Shown piece by piece: positions 28,670 through 39,474 of a DNA stretch of 64,000 bases. The DNA is from Entrophospora sp. SA101 (Eukaryota > Glomeromycota > Glomeromycetes > Entrophosporales > Entrophosporaceae). Location of the stretch: positions 188,884 to 252,883 of the forward strand of contig CAUDNR010004300.1 of the NCBI GenBank assembly GCA_958430865.1, in the 5' to 3' direction. Every line of letters starts with the position of its first letter. Position 1 is the first letter of the stretch. The position numbers were made by a program, and so were the translations under genes. The notes under the pieces are model-generated. The model was not told where the DNA came from and ran no database searches. It worked only from the letters and a program-made list of their open reading frames with translations.

Positions 28670-29272
28670 TCAGTTTGACTTGGTTATGTGATTTTTTGAA
28701 TTGATTGCTTTTAATAATTTTTGTTTTATTTGATTTAATTTTTTTAATATCGATTTAGGACGTTGTTTATCATTGTCTATTTTTTCATCAAGATAGAAGA
28801 TATTATTTTTATAACAATTGCTTCTGTCACTACCATGTTCTTTTTTTGATTTAGCTGTTTTTTTATCAAAACAATCAGCAATTGAATCCAATAAATTGAC
28901 CATGTTATTTTTATCACTACCATCAACATTTTCTGATGCATTCGAATTTTTGCTGCCACTACCACTGTGTTTTTTTTTTGATTTGTCATTGTCTGTCTTT
29001 TTATCTAATAAATCAGTAAATGAATTCAATAAATTGACTATGTTGTTTTTATCACTACCATCAGCATTTCCTGATGTCAAATTGTTACTGCCATTACTAT
29101 CATGTTTTTCTTTTTTATTAAAAGTTTCAATTGAATTAAACGAATCCAATAAATAGGCAATATTATTTTTGTCTATTTTTTTTTCAGATAAAGTAAATGA
29201 AACTGATGTTTTATGAGAAAGTGAAGAAGGGGTTCCGGGATAGATGGCACTTTTATTATTATTCATATTCAA
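28670..29272 (-). CDS. Unrecognised repeat protein, copy A
   Basis: A 200-residue, single-exon, highly charged protein with three imperfect repeats of about 40-46 residues. Each repeat starts DKNN-(I/M)-(V/A)-x-L-L-(D/N)-S, continues with a hydrophobic stretch, then (D/N)KK and a basic/Ser-Gly-Asn linker (KHSGSGSKNSNASENVDGS in one unit). The C-terminus switches to a basic tail, NDKQRPKSILKKLNQIKQK followed by LLKAINSKNH. No signal peptide or membrane span. Copy B, 1.1 kb upstream on the same strand, shares the repeat rhythm and the tail, so this is a tandemly duplicated family. No known domain is recognised; short amphipathic helices in a disordered chain are inferred. Confidence 0.65.
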   Translation of the reverse strand: MNMNNNKSAIYPGTPSSLSHKTSVSFTLSEKKIDKNNIAYLLDSFNSIETFNKKEKHDSNGSNNLTSGNADGSDKNNIVNLLNSFTDLLDKKTDNDKSKKKHSGSGSKNSNASENVDGSDKNNMVNLLDSIADCFDKKTAKSKKEHGSDRSNCYKNNIFYLDEKIDNDKQRPKSILKKLNQIKQKLLKAINSKNHITKSN

Positions 29273-30393
29273 TATATAATTAAAATAAATTAATTACAAA
29301 AACTGTTTAATAATAAAAATAATTTAAAGAGAAAAAAGTATGCATTACAAACTTGTAAGAAAAAATAGATAATCCCATTTTGGTCGAAGATCGGTCCATG
29401 TTAAGGAATAAGTTTATTTGTAAAACAATAATTATTATAATATTTATCAAACGAATGTCTATAAATTCGTTCCATTGAAACAATAACTAGTGATGATAAT
29501 CATTTGACTATATTCGAGTATCCCAATGAATATTCGGTTACACACGAAAATTCGATACTAATACTACATACCAAATCAGTCAGCATCTTCATAATAGATA
29601 ATTTGATAAAATGAATAAAGCGAATAATAAAGCGAATAATAAATGAGTAATTTGAGTAAACCGAATAAAACAGCAAATAATTCGAATAAAATGAATAATT
29701 TATAAAACGAAAAAAAACAAATGATTTGAATAATAATTCGTATTATTATTATAAGCAAGACTCGAAATATTAATATAAAAATATAATTAAACGGTTGATT
29801 GATTGTTCTTGCACTGGTCAAGAAGTTAATCTTTTCTTTAAAAATTAATATTATTATGACTTTTAAAAACTTTTTCATATGATTTATAATAAATTGATAC
29901 CACAAATAGTCGCACCACATATGTGAACCCTTACTCATGATTTTCATATGACTTGAGTATAAAATTTCCCCAATTTTACCCACTTAAGGACTTTACCACT
30001 TCCATTGGAATTACCGGGGGGCTATTAACTATCCATCCTTTATCTTCTCTCACACCACTATCGGAGAATTCGAATCGACCAAATTTGACTGATTTATCCA
30101 TCTACTAAGGGACCTAACGTGCATCTCGGCCTTAGGCGAGAAATTTATATGACGAAGATCATATTTTTCATATTTAACTATTAATTATTTTTAAATAACC
30201 ACATTCTTTATGTTCGTTTACATTACCATAGTATGGTAATCTTTAACATTTTTTAGATTGACAACGCGAATAATTTTTTATATAACAATCAATAAAATAT
30301 TCGCAATAAAAAGAAAAGCTGCTTTAAATTAAGAAGTACATACTTTTTGGGGTGACATGCCCCCGTTTTGAGGCAAAGCCAGCTTTGTTCTTA
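29273..30393. other. Spacer between the two repeat-protein copies
   Basis: AT-rich, with a locally repetitive 'cgaataataaa' pattern at 29617-29720. The segment 29985-30150 is clearly GC-richer than its surroundings (for example 'taccggggggctattaac', 'catctcggccttaggcgag') and could be a transposon or retroelement scrap. It lacks a tRNA-like fold by eye. Confidence 0.4.
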
Positions 30394-31189
30394 TTATAGA
30401 ATTTTTAAAATAAAATTCCAATTTTTCAAAAAATCAAATCTAACTTTAAATTTATTCCATGGCTTTGTAGTAACTTTGGTCCGCACAAATACCTTCGGTT
30501 TGGTGTGATTTTTTGAATTATTTGTTTCCAGCAATTTTTGTCTTATTGATATTGATTTAGGACGTTGTTTATCATTGTATATTTTTTCATTAAAAGCTTT
30601 AAATAAACCGATAAACAAACGGACCGTATTATTTTTATAAATATCATCGGCATTTTCTGATATTAAAATTGTCTGCTTGTTGTTTATCATTGTCAGTTGT
30701 TTTATTAAAAAACTCATTTAAATCAGTAAATGAATTCTTTTTAGCATCAATATAGACAATACTATTTTTATCTCTTTCTTTATCAACATAAATTTTTTTT
30801 TTAAAGAAATTGTCAACATTTGCTGGTATATTCGAATTGCTTCTGTCACTATCACCGTGTCCTTCTTTTGATTTATCATCATCTGTCTTTTTTTCTGATA
30901 AGTTAGTTAATGAATCCAATGTAATGACTTTGACTATCTTGTTTTTATCACTGCAATCAACGTTTTCTGATACCTTTGAATCACTCCTGTCACTACCACC
31001 GTATTCTTCTTTTGGTTTATCATTGTCTGTCTTTTTACCTAATAAATTTAAATTTTTAATAAATGATTTAAATATATTGACTATCTTGTTTTTATTAATA
31101 TGTTTTTCTTTTTTATTAATAGTTTCAATTGAAGTAAGCGAATCTAATGAATTGAGAATATTGTCGGGGCTAATTTTATTATCTTTCAT
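30394..31189 (-). pseudogene. Unrecognised repeat protein, copy B, frameshifted
   Basis: Starting at the ATG 31189-31187 (MKDNKISPDN, equivalent to the start of copy A), the protein has the same DKN(K/S)I repeat rhythm with linkers such as DKSKEGHGDSDRSNSN. Around 30670, in a short T-run, the frame shifts by one base: the first frame ends at 30644, while the continuation (ISENADDIYKNN, then YNDKQRPKSISIRQKLLETN and NSKNH) is in the overlapping frame that ends at 30394. The tail matches copy A, proving a shared ancestor. A single indel (real mutation or homopolymer sequencing error) separates it from an intact gene of about 265 residues. Confidence 0.65.
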
Positions 31190-31779
31190 ATTTAATATAA
31201 TTAAAATTCTTACAAATAAATTAATTAACAGATATTGCAAAAAAAAATTAACAACTATTTAATTATTGTAAAAAACAAAGAGATTTTTGAAAAAAAAATT
31301 ATCAAAGTTGCTACTTTTTTATATTTTTGAGGAAAAAAAACAGATTCGGAATTTTTCCTTTATTATTATTATTTTTTTTTTTTTTTTTTTTTTTTGATGA
31401 TCAAATTTTATCCTGTAAAAAGGAAAATTCAATTTATTGTCATTATCAGGTAATCACTGGCAGAAATAAACAAACTTATTTTTTTTGCAACATTGTATTA
31501 TAATCATGTGATACAATCAGTTTATCGTTTAATAATAAGAATATATTTGAATTAAAAAAAATATTTCTGCTAGTAATACGTCGGAACAAGAACTTATATC
31601 ATATTTATAAATATTAATATACCCGTATCCACATCGATTCAAATTACCCCTTCTACCTTCTAATGAGCACATTTAATGTTTCACTATATAATAAACTTTA
31701 ATTATCTGTTTTAATTAAATTTTACCCTCAACATTGAATATCTAAAGGTTTTATGAATTATATAAAGAAAATAAATCGA
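31190..31779. other. Intergenic DNA with a long poly-T tract
   Basis: No gene seen. A T-run of about 24 bases occupies 31372-31395. Confidence 0.5.
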
Positions 31780-31782
31780 TCA

Positions 31783-32215
31783 AGTTGCCGAAATTGCTGC
31801 TTTAAAATGGCAACATTCTTCTGTGCGGTCTGGATCAATAATTGGTCCGGCATAATCTTTGGATATACCATAATAATTGATCATCTTATCATTTATACTG
31901 AACACTCTGATATATTGAAAATTTTTCATAGCATTTAACAGATGGCAATTTGGAAGTTTCGAGATTGTTACATTACTTTTATCGTCTTCTTCAAATATAA
32001 TGTCATGAATGCCATAGCCACAAAAACTTCCAGAGAATGACAATAATTTATCAGATTGTGTTACATATCTTAATTTACCATCTTCATCCTCATTATTTCT
32101 TCATCAATTGAAGCGTTTAAAACCAAACCAAACCAAACCAAACCAAATCAATTAATGTAATTATACATACAAATTTTCCATCTTTGCCGCATCTTCTTCA
32201 TCAATAGAATCATTA
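31783..32215 (-). pseudogene. Partial gene of unknown family
   Basis: The minus-strand frame 32094-31783 reads NNEDEDGKLRYVTQSDKLLS, FSGSFCGYGIHDIIFEEDDK, then KNFQYIRVFSINDKMINYYG and AGPIIDPDRTEECCHFKAAI before a stop. The composition is ordinary and not low-complexity, so this is genuine coding sequence. A short piece upstream (NNDSIDEEDAAKMENL, about 32218-32171) could be a preceding exon ending at a GTATGT donor. The beginning and probably the end of the gene are missing. The family is not recognised. Confidence 0.45.
32118..32146. repeat. (AAACC)n pentanucleotide tract
   Basis: Five to six uninterrupted units, inside the putative intron of the partial gene at 31783-32215. It is C-bearing and strand-asymmetric, unlike the other A/T microsatellites here, and too short to be telomeric. 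Confidence 0.8.
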
Positions 32216-32323
32216 TTAAAAAATTTTAATAAAGAAATATTATTATGACTGAAAATTATTAATACCAAAAATTTTTCTAAATGTCACGATTCTTATCATT
32301 GCATCCCATTACTACTATGCAGT

Positions 32324-32380
32324 AAAAAAAATCCGCAATCACCAATTTGATCAATAAAATTGGAGTTGCGGATATTTTTT
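32324..32380. repeat. Fold-back hairpin
   Basis: The left half 'atccgcaatcaccaattt' pairs with the right half 'aaattggagttgcggat' around a loop of about 9 bases, flanked by A-run on one side and T-run on the other, extending the stem past 20 pairs. It could be a tiny fold-back element or part of a transcript structure; no gene abuts it. Confidence 0.7.
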
Positions 32381-33299
32381 GTGTGATAATTATTATTATT
32401 ATCATCATTCCCGTTCATTGTCTCAAATAATAACAATAACAATAAAATTTTGACGACTTATTTTCCTCCTATTAATGTTAATATTGGAATGTATATTCTG
32501 TCGATCTTTATTATTATTATGCAATGCAATTTATATCTGGAACATTTTTAAATTGGGAACCACAAATGGAGTAAAGGGGTGTAACAGTACACACAAAAAC
32601 TATTAATAAATGGTCAAAAATAGATTGTATATATAACGATCCATACAAATTTAGGCACACTGCAATTTTTCTCAAAGACAACTTTTTGTAAATATAGCTT
32701 TACCTTAATGTTTTGGATCAAAGTTAACGAAAGCTTCTTATATTGGAATTGTTCTAATAGTATATTAATATTAATAGTGTTCCTAACCGAATGCCAATTT
32801 ATTTACGAATATTCGAATATCAGTTTATTAATATATTTAAATTCATTACATAATTATTCCGAGCATTTATTATTATAATTATATTCATAAATATTTTGAT
32901 TATTTGAATAATTGTAATTTAAATTCATTGTCATTTTTTTCCTTATTATATAATTAAAAATAATATGAATATAACGAATATCAATAACAATCACGAGTAT
33001 TCGAATGGTGGCATGACAGTGTTGAACAATACTAATGATTTGATATTATATTAATATTTTTATGAATAGTATGGTTTATTACTATATAATAATCATAATA
33101 GTGATGGTGGTGACAAAAATAATAATAACAGCGATAATAATATTGTTTCCTGATCATTTGGTGTTAGTGGTCACGACAATGGTGATGATGGTATTTTTTT
33201 GAGTTTTGAGTTTTGTTTTGTTTTTTACCAATTATTTACTACTCGAATTTTAATAAATCATCTTTCTTCTCTGAACTACACTTGGAAATTTATTTTTCA

Positions 33300-33482
33300 C
33301 AGATTTCGGATAAAATCGCCACAAATAATCTGCGCAAGACCTGTTCCGACAAAGAGCTCACCCGCTACTGAGAATATCGCTTATGGCTTTGTCGCTCTGG
33401 CCATCGTTTAATGTCTGCCATTTGAAACCGTGTATGCCTACGAGATCATTAAGTTGGTATACGCGCCAGTAAAAGGATTATA
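33300..33482 (+). pseudogene. GC-richer coding relic with one in-frame stop
   Basis: One frame reads CARPVPTKSSPATENIAYGF, VALAIV, a TAA stop, then CLPFETVYAYEIIKLVYAPV and KGL before the next stop. Codon use is markedly less AT-biased than all neighbours, and the frame continues coherently across the single stop, as expected for a recently killed or foreign gene segment. It looks like part of a small membrane protein. No family is recognised. Confidence 0.45.
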
Positions 33483-33993
33483 AATATTTTTTCCCGTAAT
33501 GAGGCAGTTTTATTGTTCTTCTCTTTGCACAGCCTTCCTTTTACAAACCACAAACAGAGAAAATAATTGGTAGGTCGTACAAATCAGGCTTCTCATTTAA
33601 AGTCTTCGAATCACTTGATGAATTTTAAAAAAATATTACAATGTTTGTTTTCATGTTTGAAGTTTTAAATTACCAGTCGGAATTTTGTATCAAATATCTT
33701 GCGACACATTACTATTATATAAATAGTTTCGTAAAATTAACAACAAATGAATAATCCTGATCCAACATCAAGAAAATTTCCGGTTATCAACATGATCATA
33801 TTTTCCGAATTATTTCGAATGCTTTAAGGCTTATTATTATTATTATTAATTATTAACACTTATAAAAGATTACTCAAATCCCGTAACACTTTTTTTTTTT
33901 TTGTAATAAATTAAATTTGTTGTTTGCCTATATTTGTAAATAAACAGTGGTACGGGAAATAAGACGTTGTAGAAGAGTGCTCATTATACATGA

Positions 33994-34024
33994 GCGAACG
34001 AACGAACGAACGAACGAACGAACG
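33994..34024. repeat. (CGAA)n tetranucleotide tract
   Basis: About seven perfect CGAA units in a gene-free region. They are notable only for carrying CpG in AT-rich DNA. Confidence 0.85.
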
Positions 34025-35326
34025 ATCAAACAGATCGAGTGAGTATTGATCTGATAAAAAAATCAATTTTTACTACTTACTAAACACAATTTTTTGGGAA
34101 GCATGAGATGAAAAATATGAGACGTTTCTTTGATTTAGTTAAATTTTTTTTTTTTATTTTTATTTATTTATTTTATTAATTTATATACTATTTATTACTA
34201 ATTACTAATTATTTTCACTATTCATTCATCTGATGTTAAAAAAATTGATTTTTCCTTCCTTACCTTTTTGGTTTTATTTTTTTTTTGTTTTTTTTTATCT
34301 ACCACGTCCATCTATCAGAGATGTTTCTTTTCTTTTGTTTGCTGCGGTTTAACTTTTGATCAACTAACTCCAGAAATAATCAATCACCAATAATAACTAA
34401 AAATAACATACAATAATAATAAATAATTGTTTGTTTATGTCGCAAAGAAAGTAGTCTATCTATATATATACAACAAACAAAAATTACGCTAGTACTAAGT
34501 GTATGATTATTAAGTAAATACAGTCCTTGCGTAATAAAAATCACATTTGGTCAATGAATGAATGTGCCGTTGCAAAGTTTTTGTTCTATTCGCGAATTAG
34601 TCATTTTTTTTCGATTGTGATTTTTGATTGTGATCCTTCTTACCTTTGAGTTATTTATTTTTTTGATTGATATATAAACTGTTTGTATTTATCGATCGAG
34701 CAAAATTCTTTTCAATTCAACAACTCTCTTTCCGATAAAACGATAAATAAAAATAACACAATAATACTTTGGCTTATCTTTTCTTTATGACTTTTTTTTT
34801 TTTCGGAAAAAATGCCATCGATCAATGTGCGTCATTTGATTTTTTTTTTTTTCCCACAAGCTCACTTGAACAGGAGACCGTCCTATATAAGGAATGAATT
34901 TTCACAATTTGATTTCAATTTTTTTTATACAGTTTAAAATACTTTTACAAGGGTATTACATAGCCCATTCTTGACAATAAATCATGTGTAAATAATTACA
35001 CAAATTTGATTGAAACTTTACTATTACACTTTTTTATCATCATATCTTTTGAATCCCTTTGAATCTCACAGCTTCCATAATACGATTTGCTCGAAGAAAA
35101 ATTGTCTGAAATTAAACATTACACGGAATGTAAAACCATCAAATCAACTAAATTTCATCAACTGAAAGGCAATAAATGGAAAGAAGCTGTGAACAACAAC
35201 TTAGTGAAGGTAACGTGGGCAGAAAGTGTTGTTTATGCAACATTTGTTTGATTTTTCATGAATTGTTCATTTTCCATCTCGATCGTGTACCTTAATTTCG
35301 TTGTGTTTACGATCATTTCATTGATA

Positions 35327-35628
35327 TTCATTATGTTAAGGCAATTTTGATTATATCGAGAGAGAAGAGTTAGGAAGAGAGTTATTCTTCAACCAAGTCA
35401 AAAACCAATCCTTTAAATACATTTTCGAGTAGTACGATTTAATTTATTAGACTGTTTCAATGGTTTGTCGTGTGGTTACTTCCAACTTCTTAAATTCGTT
35501 AACAAAATAATTGTTGGTGAAGTGATTGTTGACAAAATGAATCAATCCCATATTTATTTCTACATTATCAAATTCACAATTTTAATTGGTCAATCAACAA
35601 ATTGCGTGGGTTAAAATTTTGTGTTCCC
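35327..35628. repeat. Dispersed direct repeat, partner at 17855-18180
   Basis: Same block order as the partner: 'ttttgattatatcgagaga', 'gttattcttcaaccaagtc', 'cctttaaatacattttcgag' and 'gtcaatcaaca'. This copy lacks about 15 bases after the first block. Both copies end near 'gttaaaattttg', suggesting defined element borders. Confidence 0.75.
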
Positions 35629-35762
35629 AGAATGGTCTCCCTGCTCACTTGCACATCCTCGATTACAAAAACTTGTTATTATTATTATTAATAATAGAGA
35701 AGAAAAAAGGTCTCCGGCTACACTATTTTTATGTTACACTTATTAAAAATCAGGTTATAATA

Positions 35763-35944
35763 TAGTGAACCCTCCCTAAGTGCACGCACTATGTATACCC
35801 TCCATAAATGCACGGCTCATTTCATCACCAAGCTTATAGAGAGCTTATAAAATCACCTTTCATAAATGCACACCCTCCATAAATGCACGCTCACAAGAAA
35901 TAGCACTATGTTTCCGAGGGGGTGCACTTATAGAGGGTTCACTG
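35763..35944. mobile_element. MITE with internal CATAAATGCAC repeats
   Basis: A 182-bp element flanked by TA on both sides. Ends: 'tagtgaaccctccctaagtg' and, on the other strand, 'cagtgaaccctctataagtg', a good imperfect inverted pair of pogo/Tigger type. The interior repeats 'ccctccataaatgcac' two to three times, an unusual nested arrangement. No coding capacity. Confidence 0.8.
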
Positions 35945-36180
35945 TAATAAGGCCTTTTTATTGAAATTAGTCGAGGAATTTCGTTCCCCGTATTTTTTTT
36001 TAAAAATAGAAATTTTTGTTATGCCAAATTTATAGAAAAGCCTCATTTTAATGGACGGTTTTCTTGAAAAAAAAAAAAAAATCGTATAAATAAAAGTGCA
36101 ATCGTCCGTTTCTTTGACATAAAGTTTCTCAAAACATTTAATAATATTATTATAAAAAAAAAAATAATATATAAAAAAAA

Positions 36181-36636
36181 ATGTTGTCAAAATCTTTTAG
36201 ATTCTTAACATTTGCTCTTTTAATTATTACGATTTTATCGAATGTTTTTATCAATGCATCGCCAATTCTCTCAGAAAAACGTAAAGCAGGTGCTGTTGCT
36301 TTCGCAACATTTGATAGCGATGGTGATGTAAAAAGAGTTTCTGGTGAAGTCCATTTTACACAGAGTTCAAAAACATTCACATATATAACTGGACAATTCA
36401 ACACTGGTTTTATAAGCAGAGATAGAAATGATTATGAATTCTTAATTATTGATAATAGTAATAATGTAATATTTGATTTTACTAATCAAATTAGAAATCA
36501 ATTGTCTTTTAATCGTCCTGGAACCGGACCATTCAAATTTAACGAAAGACTCCAAGTTAGAGATTTAAAGGGTTTAATTATCATTGTAGTATTCGGTAAC
36601 AAAGAAATCGGAGATGCTAGAATCAAACTTGTATAA
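36181..36636 (+). CDS. Small secreted protein, possible SOD-like fold
   Basis: A 151-residue single-exon protein. Residues 1-26 form a classical signal peptide (basic start, FLTFALLIITILSNVFI, Ala-Ser exit), followed by a dibasic EKRK site (32-35) suited to Kex2-type processing. The mature part has alternating strand-like segments: GAVAFATFDSDGDVKRVSGE, VHFTQSSKTFTYITGQF, DYEFLIIDNSNNVIFDF. This faintly recalls the beta-barrel of Cu/Zn superoxide dismutase-like domains (x-G-x-V-x-F-T-Q), but no metal-binding His cluster is present, so enzyme activity is unlikely. No Cys. An extracellular or host-interface role is possible from secretion and small size only. Upstream is an A/T tract without a clear TATA box distance. 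Confidence 0.75.
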   Translation: MLSKSFRFLTFALLIITILSNVFINASPILSEKRKAGAVAFATFDSDGDVKRVSGEVHFTQSSKTFTYITGQFNTGFISRDRNDYEFLIIDNSNNVIFDFTNQIRNQLSFNRPGTGPFKFNERLQVRDLKGLIIIVVFGNKEIGDARIKLV

Positions 36637-36849
36637 TTAATACAATTAATTGTTATTGTATATTATGTATTATGATTTTAATGTATTAATATTATTAGTT
36701 CTTCTAAAATTAATCTTTCTTGAGAATTAAATCATGTATTTTTCTTTAAAACAATTTGTATTAATATTTTCGAATAAACAGACACGTAGATGATTTTAAT
36801 GATTTACAGTGGCTGTGTGTTGTAATTTTTGATTTCATTGTAAACTTAA

Positions 36850-37010
36850 AGGCCCAGAAATCGAAAGAGCTCAAATCAAGCTTGTATAATTAATTCGATT
36901 ATTACGTGGAATGTGATTTATGATAATTTTTAACGTATTGATATTAATATTATTGATTTTCTAATATAATACTTCTTGAGAATTAAATCATTTTCGCATT
37001 TTCTTTATTT
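36850..37010 (+). pseudogene. Broken 3' duplicate of the secreted-protein gene
   Basis: It encodes only the last dozen residues (GPEIERAQIKLV then stop, versus NKEIGDARIKLV in the gene at 36181), followed by a matching 3' untranslated region including 'ttcttgagaattaaatca' in both copies. Spacing between copies is about 253 bases. It is the remnant of a tandem duplicate that lost its 5' part. Confidence 0.75.
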
Positions 37011-39474
37011 TTAATACTTGGCAGCGGGTTGTGTGTTACAATTTTTTAAAAAGCAATTTACTATAAATAGTGATATAAAGACCTTGGCTGACTGAGCCGT
37101 TTAAAATTTCTCATCCGGTACTATATTTCCTAAATTTATATTTACCTTTTTGAAAACTACTCGTCATTTTTACAATATTAAATTGAAAAGGGCTTTTTAG
37201 TTTATCAGTTTTCTCTGATGGATATCAGCATTTGTTGAATGTCTCAATAATTACAATGCTAATTTTTCACAATAATTTCTAACAAAAGAACTCGAAAATC
37301 TTTGTAAGGTGTACTTTTATATTCTTGTTCAGAGTCTTTATGTTTTGTTCTACAACAGATTTTTCATGATTTTATAGTATGATTCCAAAAACGATATAGC
37401 AATATAAATAATTACGGTAAGTAATGATTTTGCTTCATAAATAAAACCTTTTTACATTCTTTAATTATTTGTTATAGTAAAATTAATAGTAGTAGCAACA
37501 TTTTTATTTTTTATCCAGAAGATTTCCGACAAATATCATATACTAAATATGCAGCTAACTATATATATAATATGAAATTCTTATCGTGTTGATTTAAGGA
37601 TTAATGAATGTAAGTTAATCAGTATCGAGATTAGTCAAAATTATACTCGGACAAATGAATTAATTATAAAAATTGTTGAGAAATTAAATGGTAAAGCAAG
37701 TCGACAATAATTCTTCGTATATTTCATAATAATAGATGGGAAATTGCTAATTCAGTGCATTTTTTAAATTTTATCAAATAATAACATAATTATACATAGA
37801 TGAGTGATTCTGCTTAAATAAAAAAAATTTTTTTTATATATTTAACCGGTTAATTAACCAGCTCCAATCTCTACACAATTTTATATTGTGCGAATCAGAA
37901 AACCTATCTTTTATGCGAAAAGTGTTATTATGTAATTAATAGAAGATATAAAAAATATTTTTAAGGAATTAAAACTTATCATTACTCGAGCTATAAAAAA
38001 ATTTTTTATTGTAATAATTCAGATGGCGGTCTGATTGGATCCGTGGTTGTCCTTAGGATAACTGTCATTAATTAATGAAGTATCATATAGATTTCATTTC
38101 ATCTCTGTTGTTTGGATTCGAGGAAAATATTTTGGTATAATGGTAATATTAGCAAATTCCAAAAACATTTTTTTTAAAAACATTATTTATTGTATTCGGA
38201 TTTAAGACTAGAATGATCATATCAGTTATATAATACAGTGGAAATTATTATACGAATGTCATAATGATGATTTTGTTTGATCCCATCATTGATTAAAGGA
38301 AATCTCCTTTAGATAAACTGTTATAATTCATCATATAGTTAATGCTTCATCTGAAAAGAGGTTTAATTAAATCTTCAAACAAAAATGAAGCTGAAAATTT
38401 TTTATTCGAAATTTATTAAAATTTATTACGAGATTCAAAACAAAACAATCCTTGATGTTTTCCAGATGTAGTAGGTGTATTTGCGTTTGACAATGCAACC
38501 AGCTATTATATTGTGATGCTGATGTTTTTTTGATTGCTATTCGGATGATTTTTTTTTCCTCTTGACGTTCATTTATTTACTTGGAATGGCAAAGTAAAAG
38601 ACCTACCATTCATTTGCCACAAAAGACACAATATTCATAGCAGAATAAAAGATAATAATAAAAGTAATAATAATAAAAATGACAACAGTAATAATAATAA
38701 TTTGTGGTGAACCTTTTGATCATGAAAGGGATTTTGAAGGGATTATGATCAAAATATATCTAATACGACTATTGATCTATTTCATCTGATGTTTTGGATA
38801 ATGCTAGCTTTACATCCGTCTAAGTTCAATTTCAACCAACTCAAATAATAATACAATTATTCAAAAAAGATCTTGCTTAAACTTGTAATATATTATTAAA
38901 ACATGTAGAATTTATAAAATAATATTCATAATGCTCTCTTTTTAAAAGTAAGTTCAAACCCTTTTTAATTTATTTTTATTTATATAGATTTTTGTTAAAA
39001 TTGTTATTTTTTAGTGAATTCATTCATACAAATATATTATTTGTCTTCTATTATTTAATACCTTTTTTTTATAAAAAAATTTATAGACTGAAATTAAAAC
39101 CATGTAAATTTATTTTTGTTGGTTGATATAAATTGGAACAACGTGCTTTGACATTATGTATATATTAAAATAATTTCTAAAACTAGTTTACTACTTTTAC
39201 TGATGTGAAAATTCTATTTTATTTTTATATAATTTTAAATACTATGTTAATTAAAACCTATTTATTATCATAAAAAAATCACACATATATTATACTAAAT
39301 ATATTATATTATCATTAACTAATTAATTATATTAATTCTATTAATATATAATTGTTTGATTACTATAAATTGATTTTGCACGTTGAATCAACAGAGAGAA
39401 TTGAAAATTGTTTCTTTTTTTATTTATACAATTATGGATATTAATGCCTCTTATACGCCTAGTTTAGGTTTTCG
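37011..39474. other. Intergenic DNA, no intact gene
   Basis: AT-rich sequence with no convincing frame. The piece 38630-38840 resembles the reverse complement of 43200-43440: it encodes GEPFDHERDFEG before degenerating, compared with NEPFDHERDFEWINKF there, so it is a broken relative. The 3' side of the transporter gene (39000-39470) is nearly pure A/T. Confidence 0.45.

Larger units (their letters stand above)
32381..36180. other. Gene-poor repeat-bearing stretch
   Basis: No intact gene in 3.8 kb. Contents: a coding relic at 33300-33482, an (CGAA)n run at 33994-34024, a dispersed repeat at 35327-35628 and a MITE at 35763-35944. The interval 34030-35320 shows long T-runs and nothing recognisable. 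Confidence 0.5.

Noticed and set aside
29576..29983. 135-codon hydrophobic minus-strand frame
   Set aside because: Composition (Ile, Leu, Tyr, Phe runs) is what AT-rich repetitive DNA gives by chance; it overlaps the cgaataataaa repeat pattern and has no conserved-looking block.
29985..30150. tRNA or other structured RNA in the GC-richer patch
   Set aside because: No cloverleaf, T-loop or A/B box arrangement could be found on either strand.
30810..31262. 150-codon plus-strand frame opposite repeat-protein copy B
   Set aside because: Shadow of the coding repeats on the minus strand; the repeat homology with copy A is on the minus strand only.
36181..36636. Assignment of the secreted protein as an active Cu/Zn superoxide dismutase
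   Set aside because: The metal-binding His residues and the disulphide Cys are absent; only a weak strand pattern resembles the fold.
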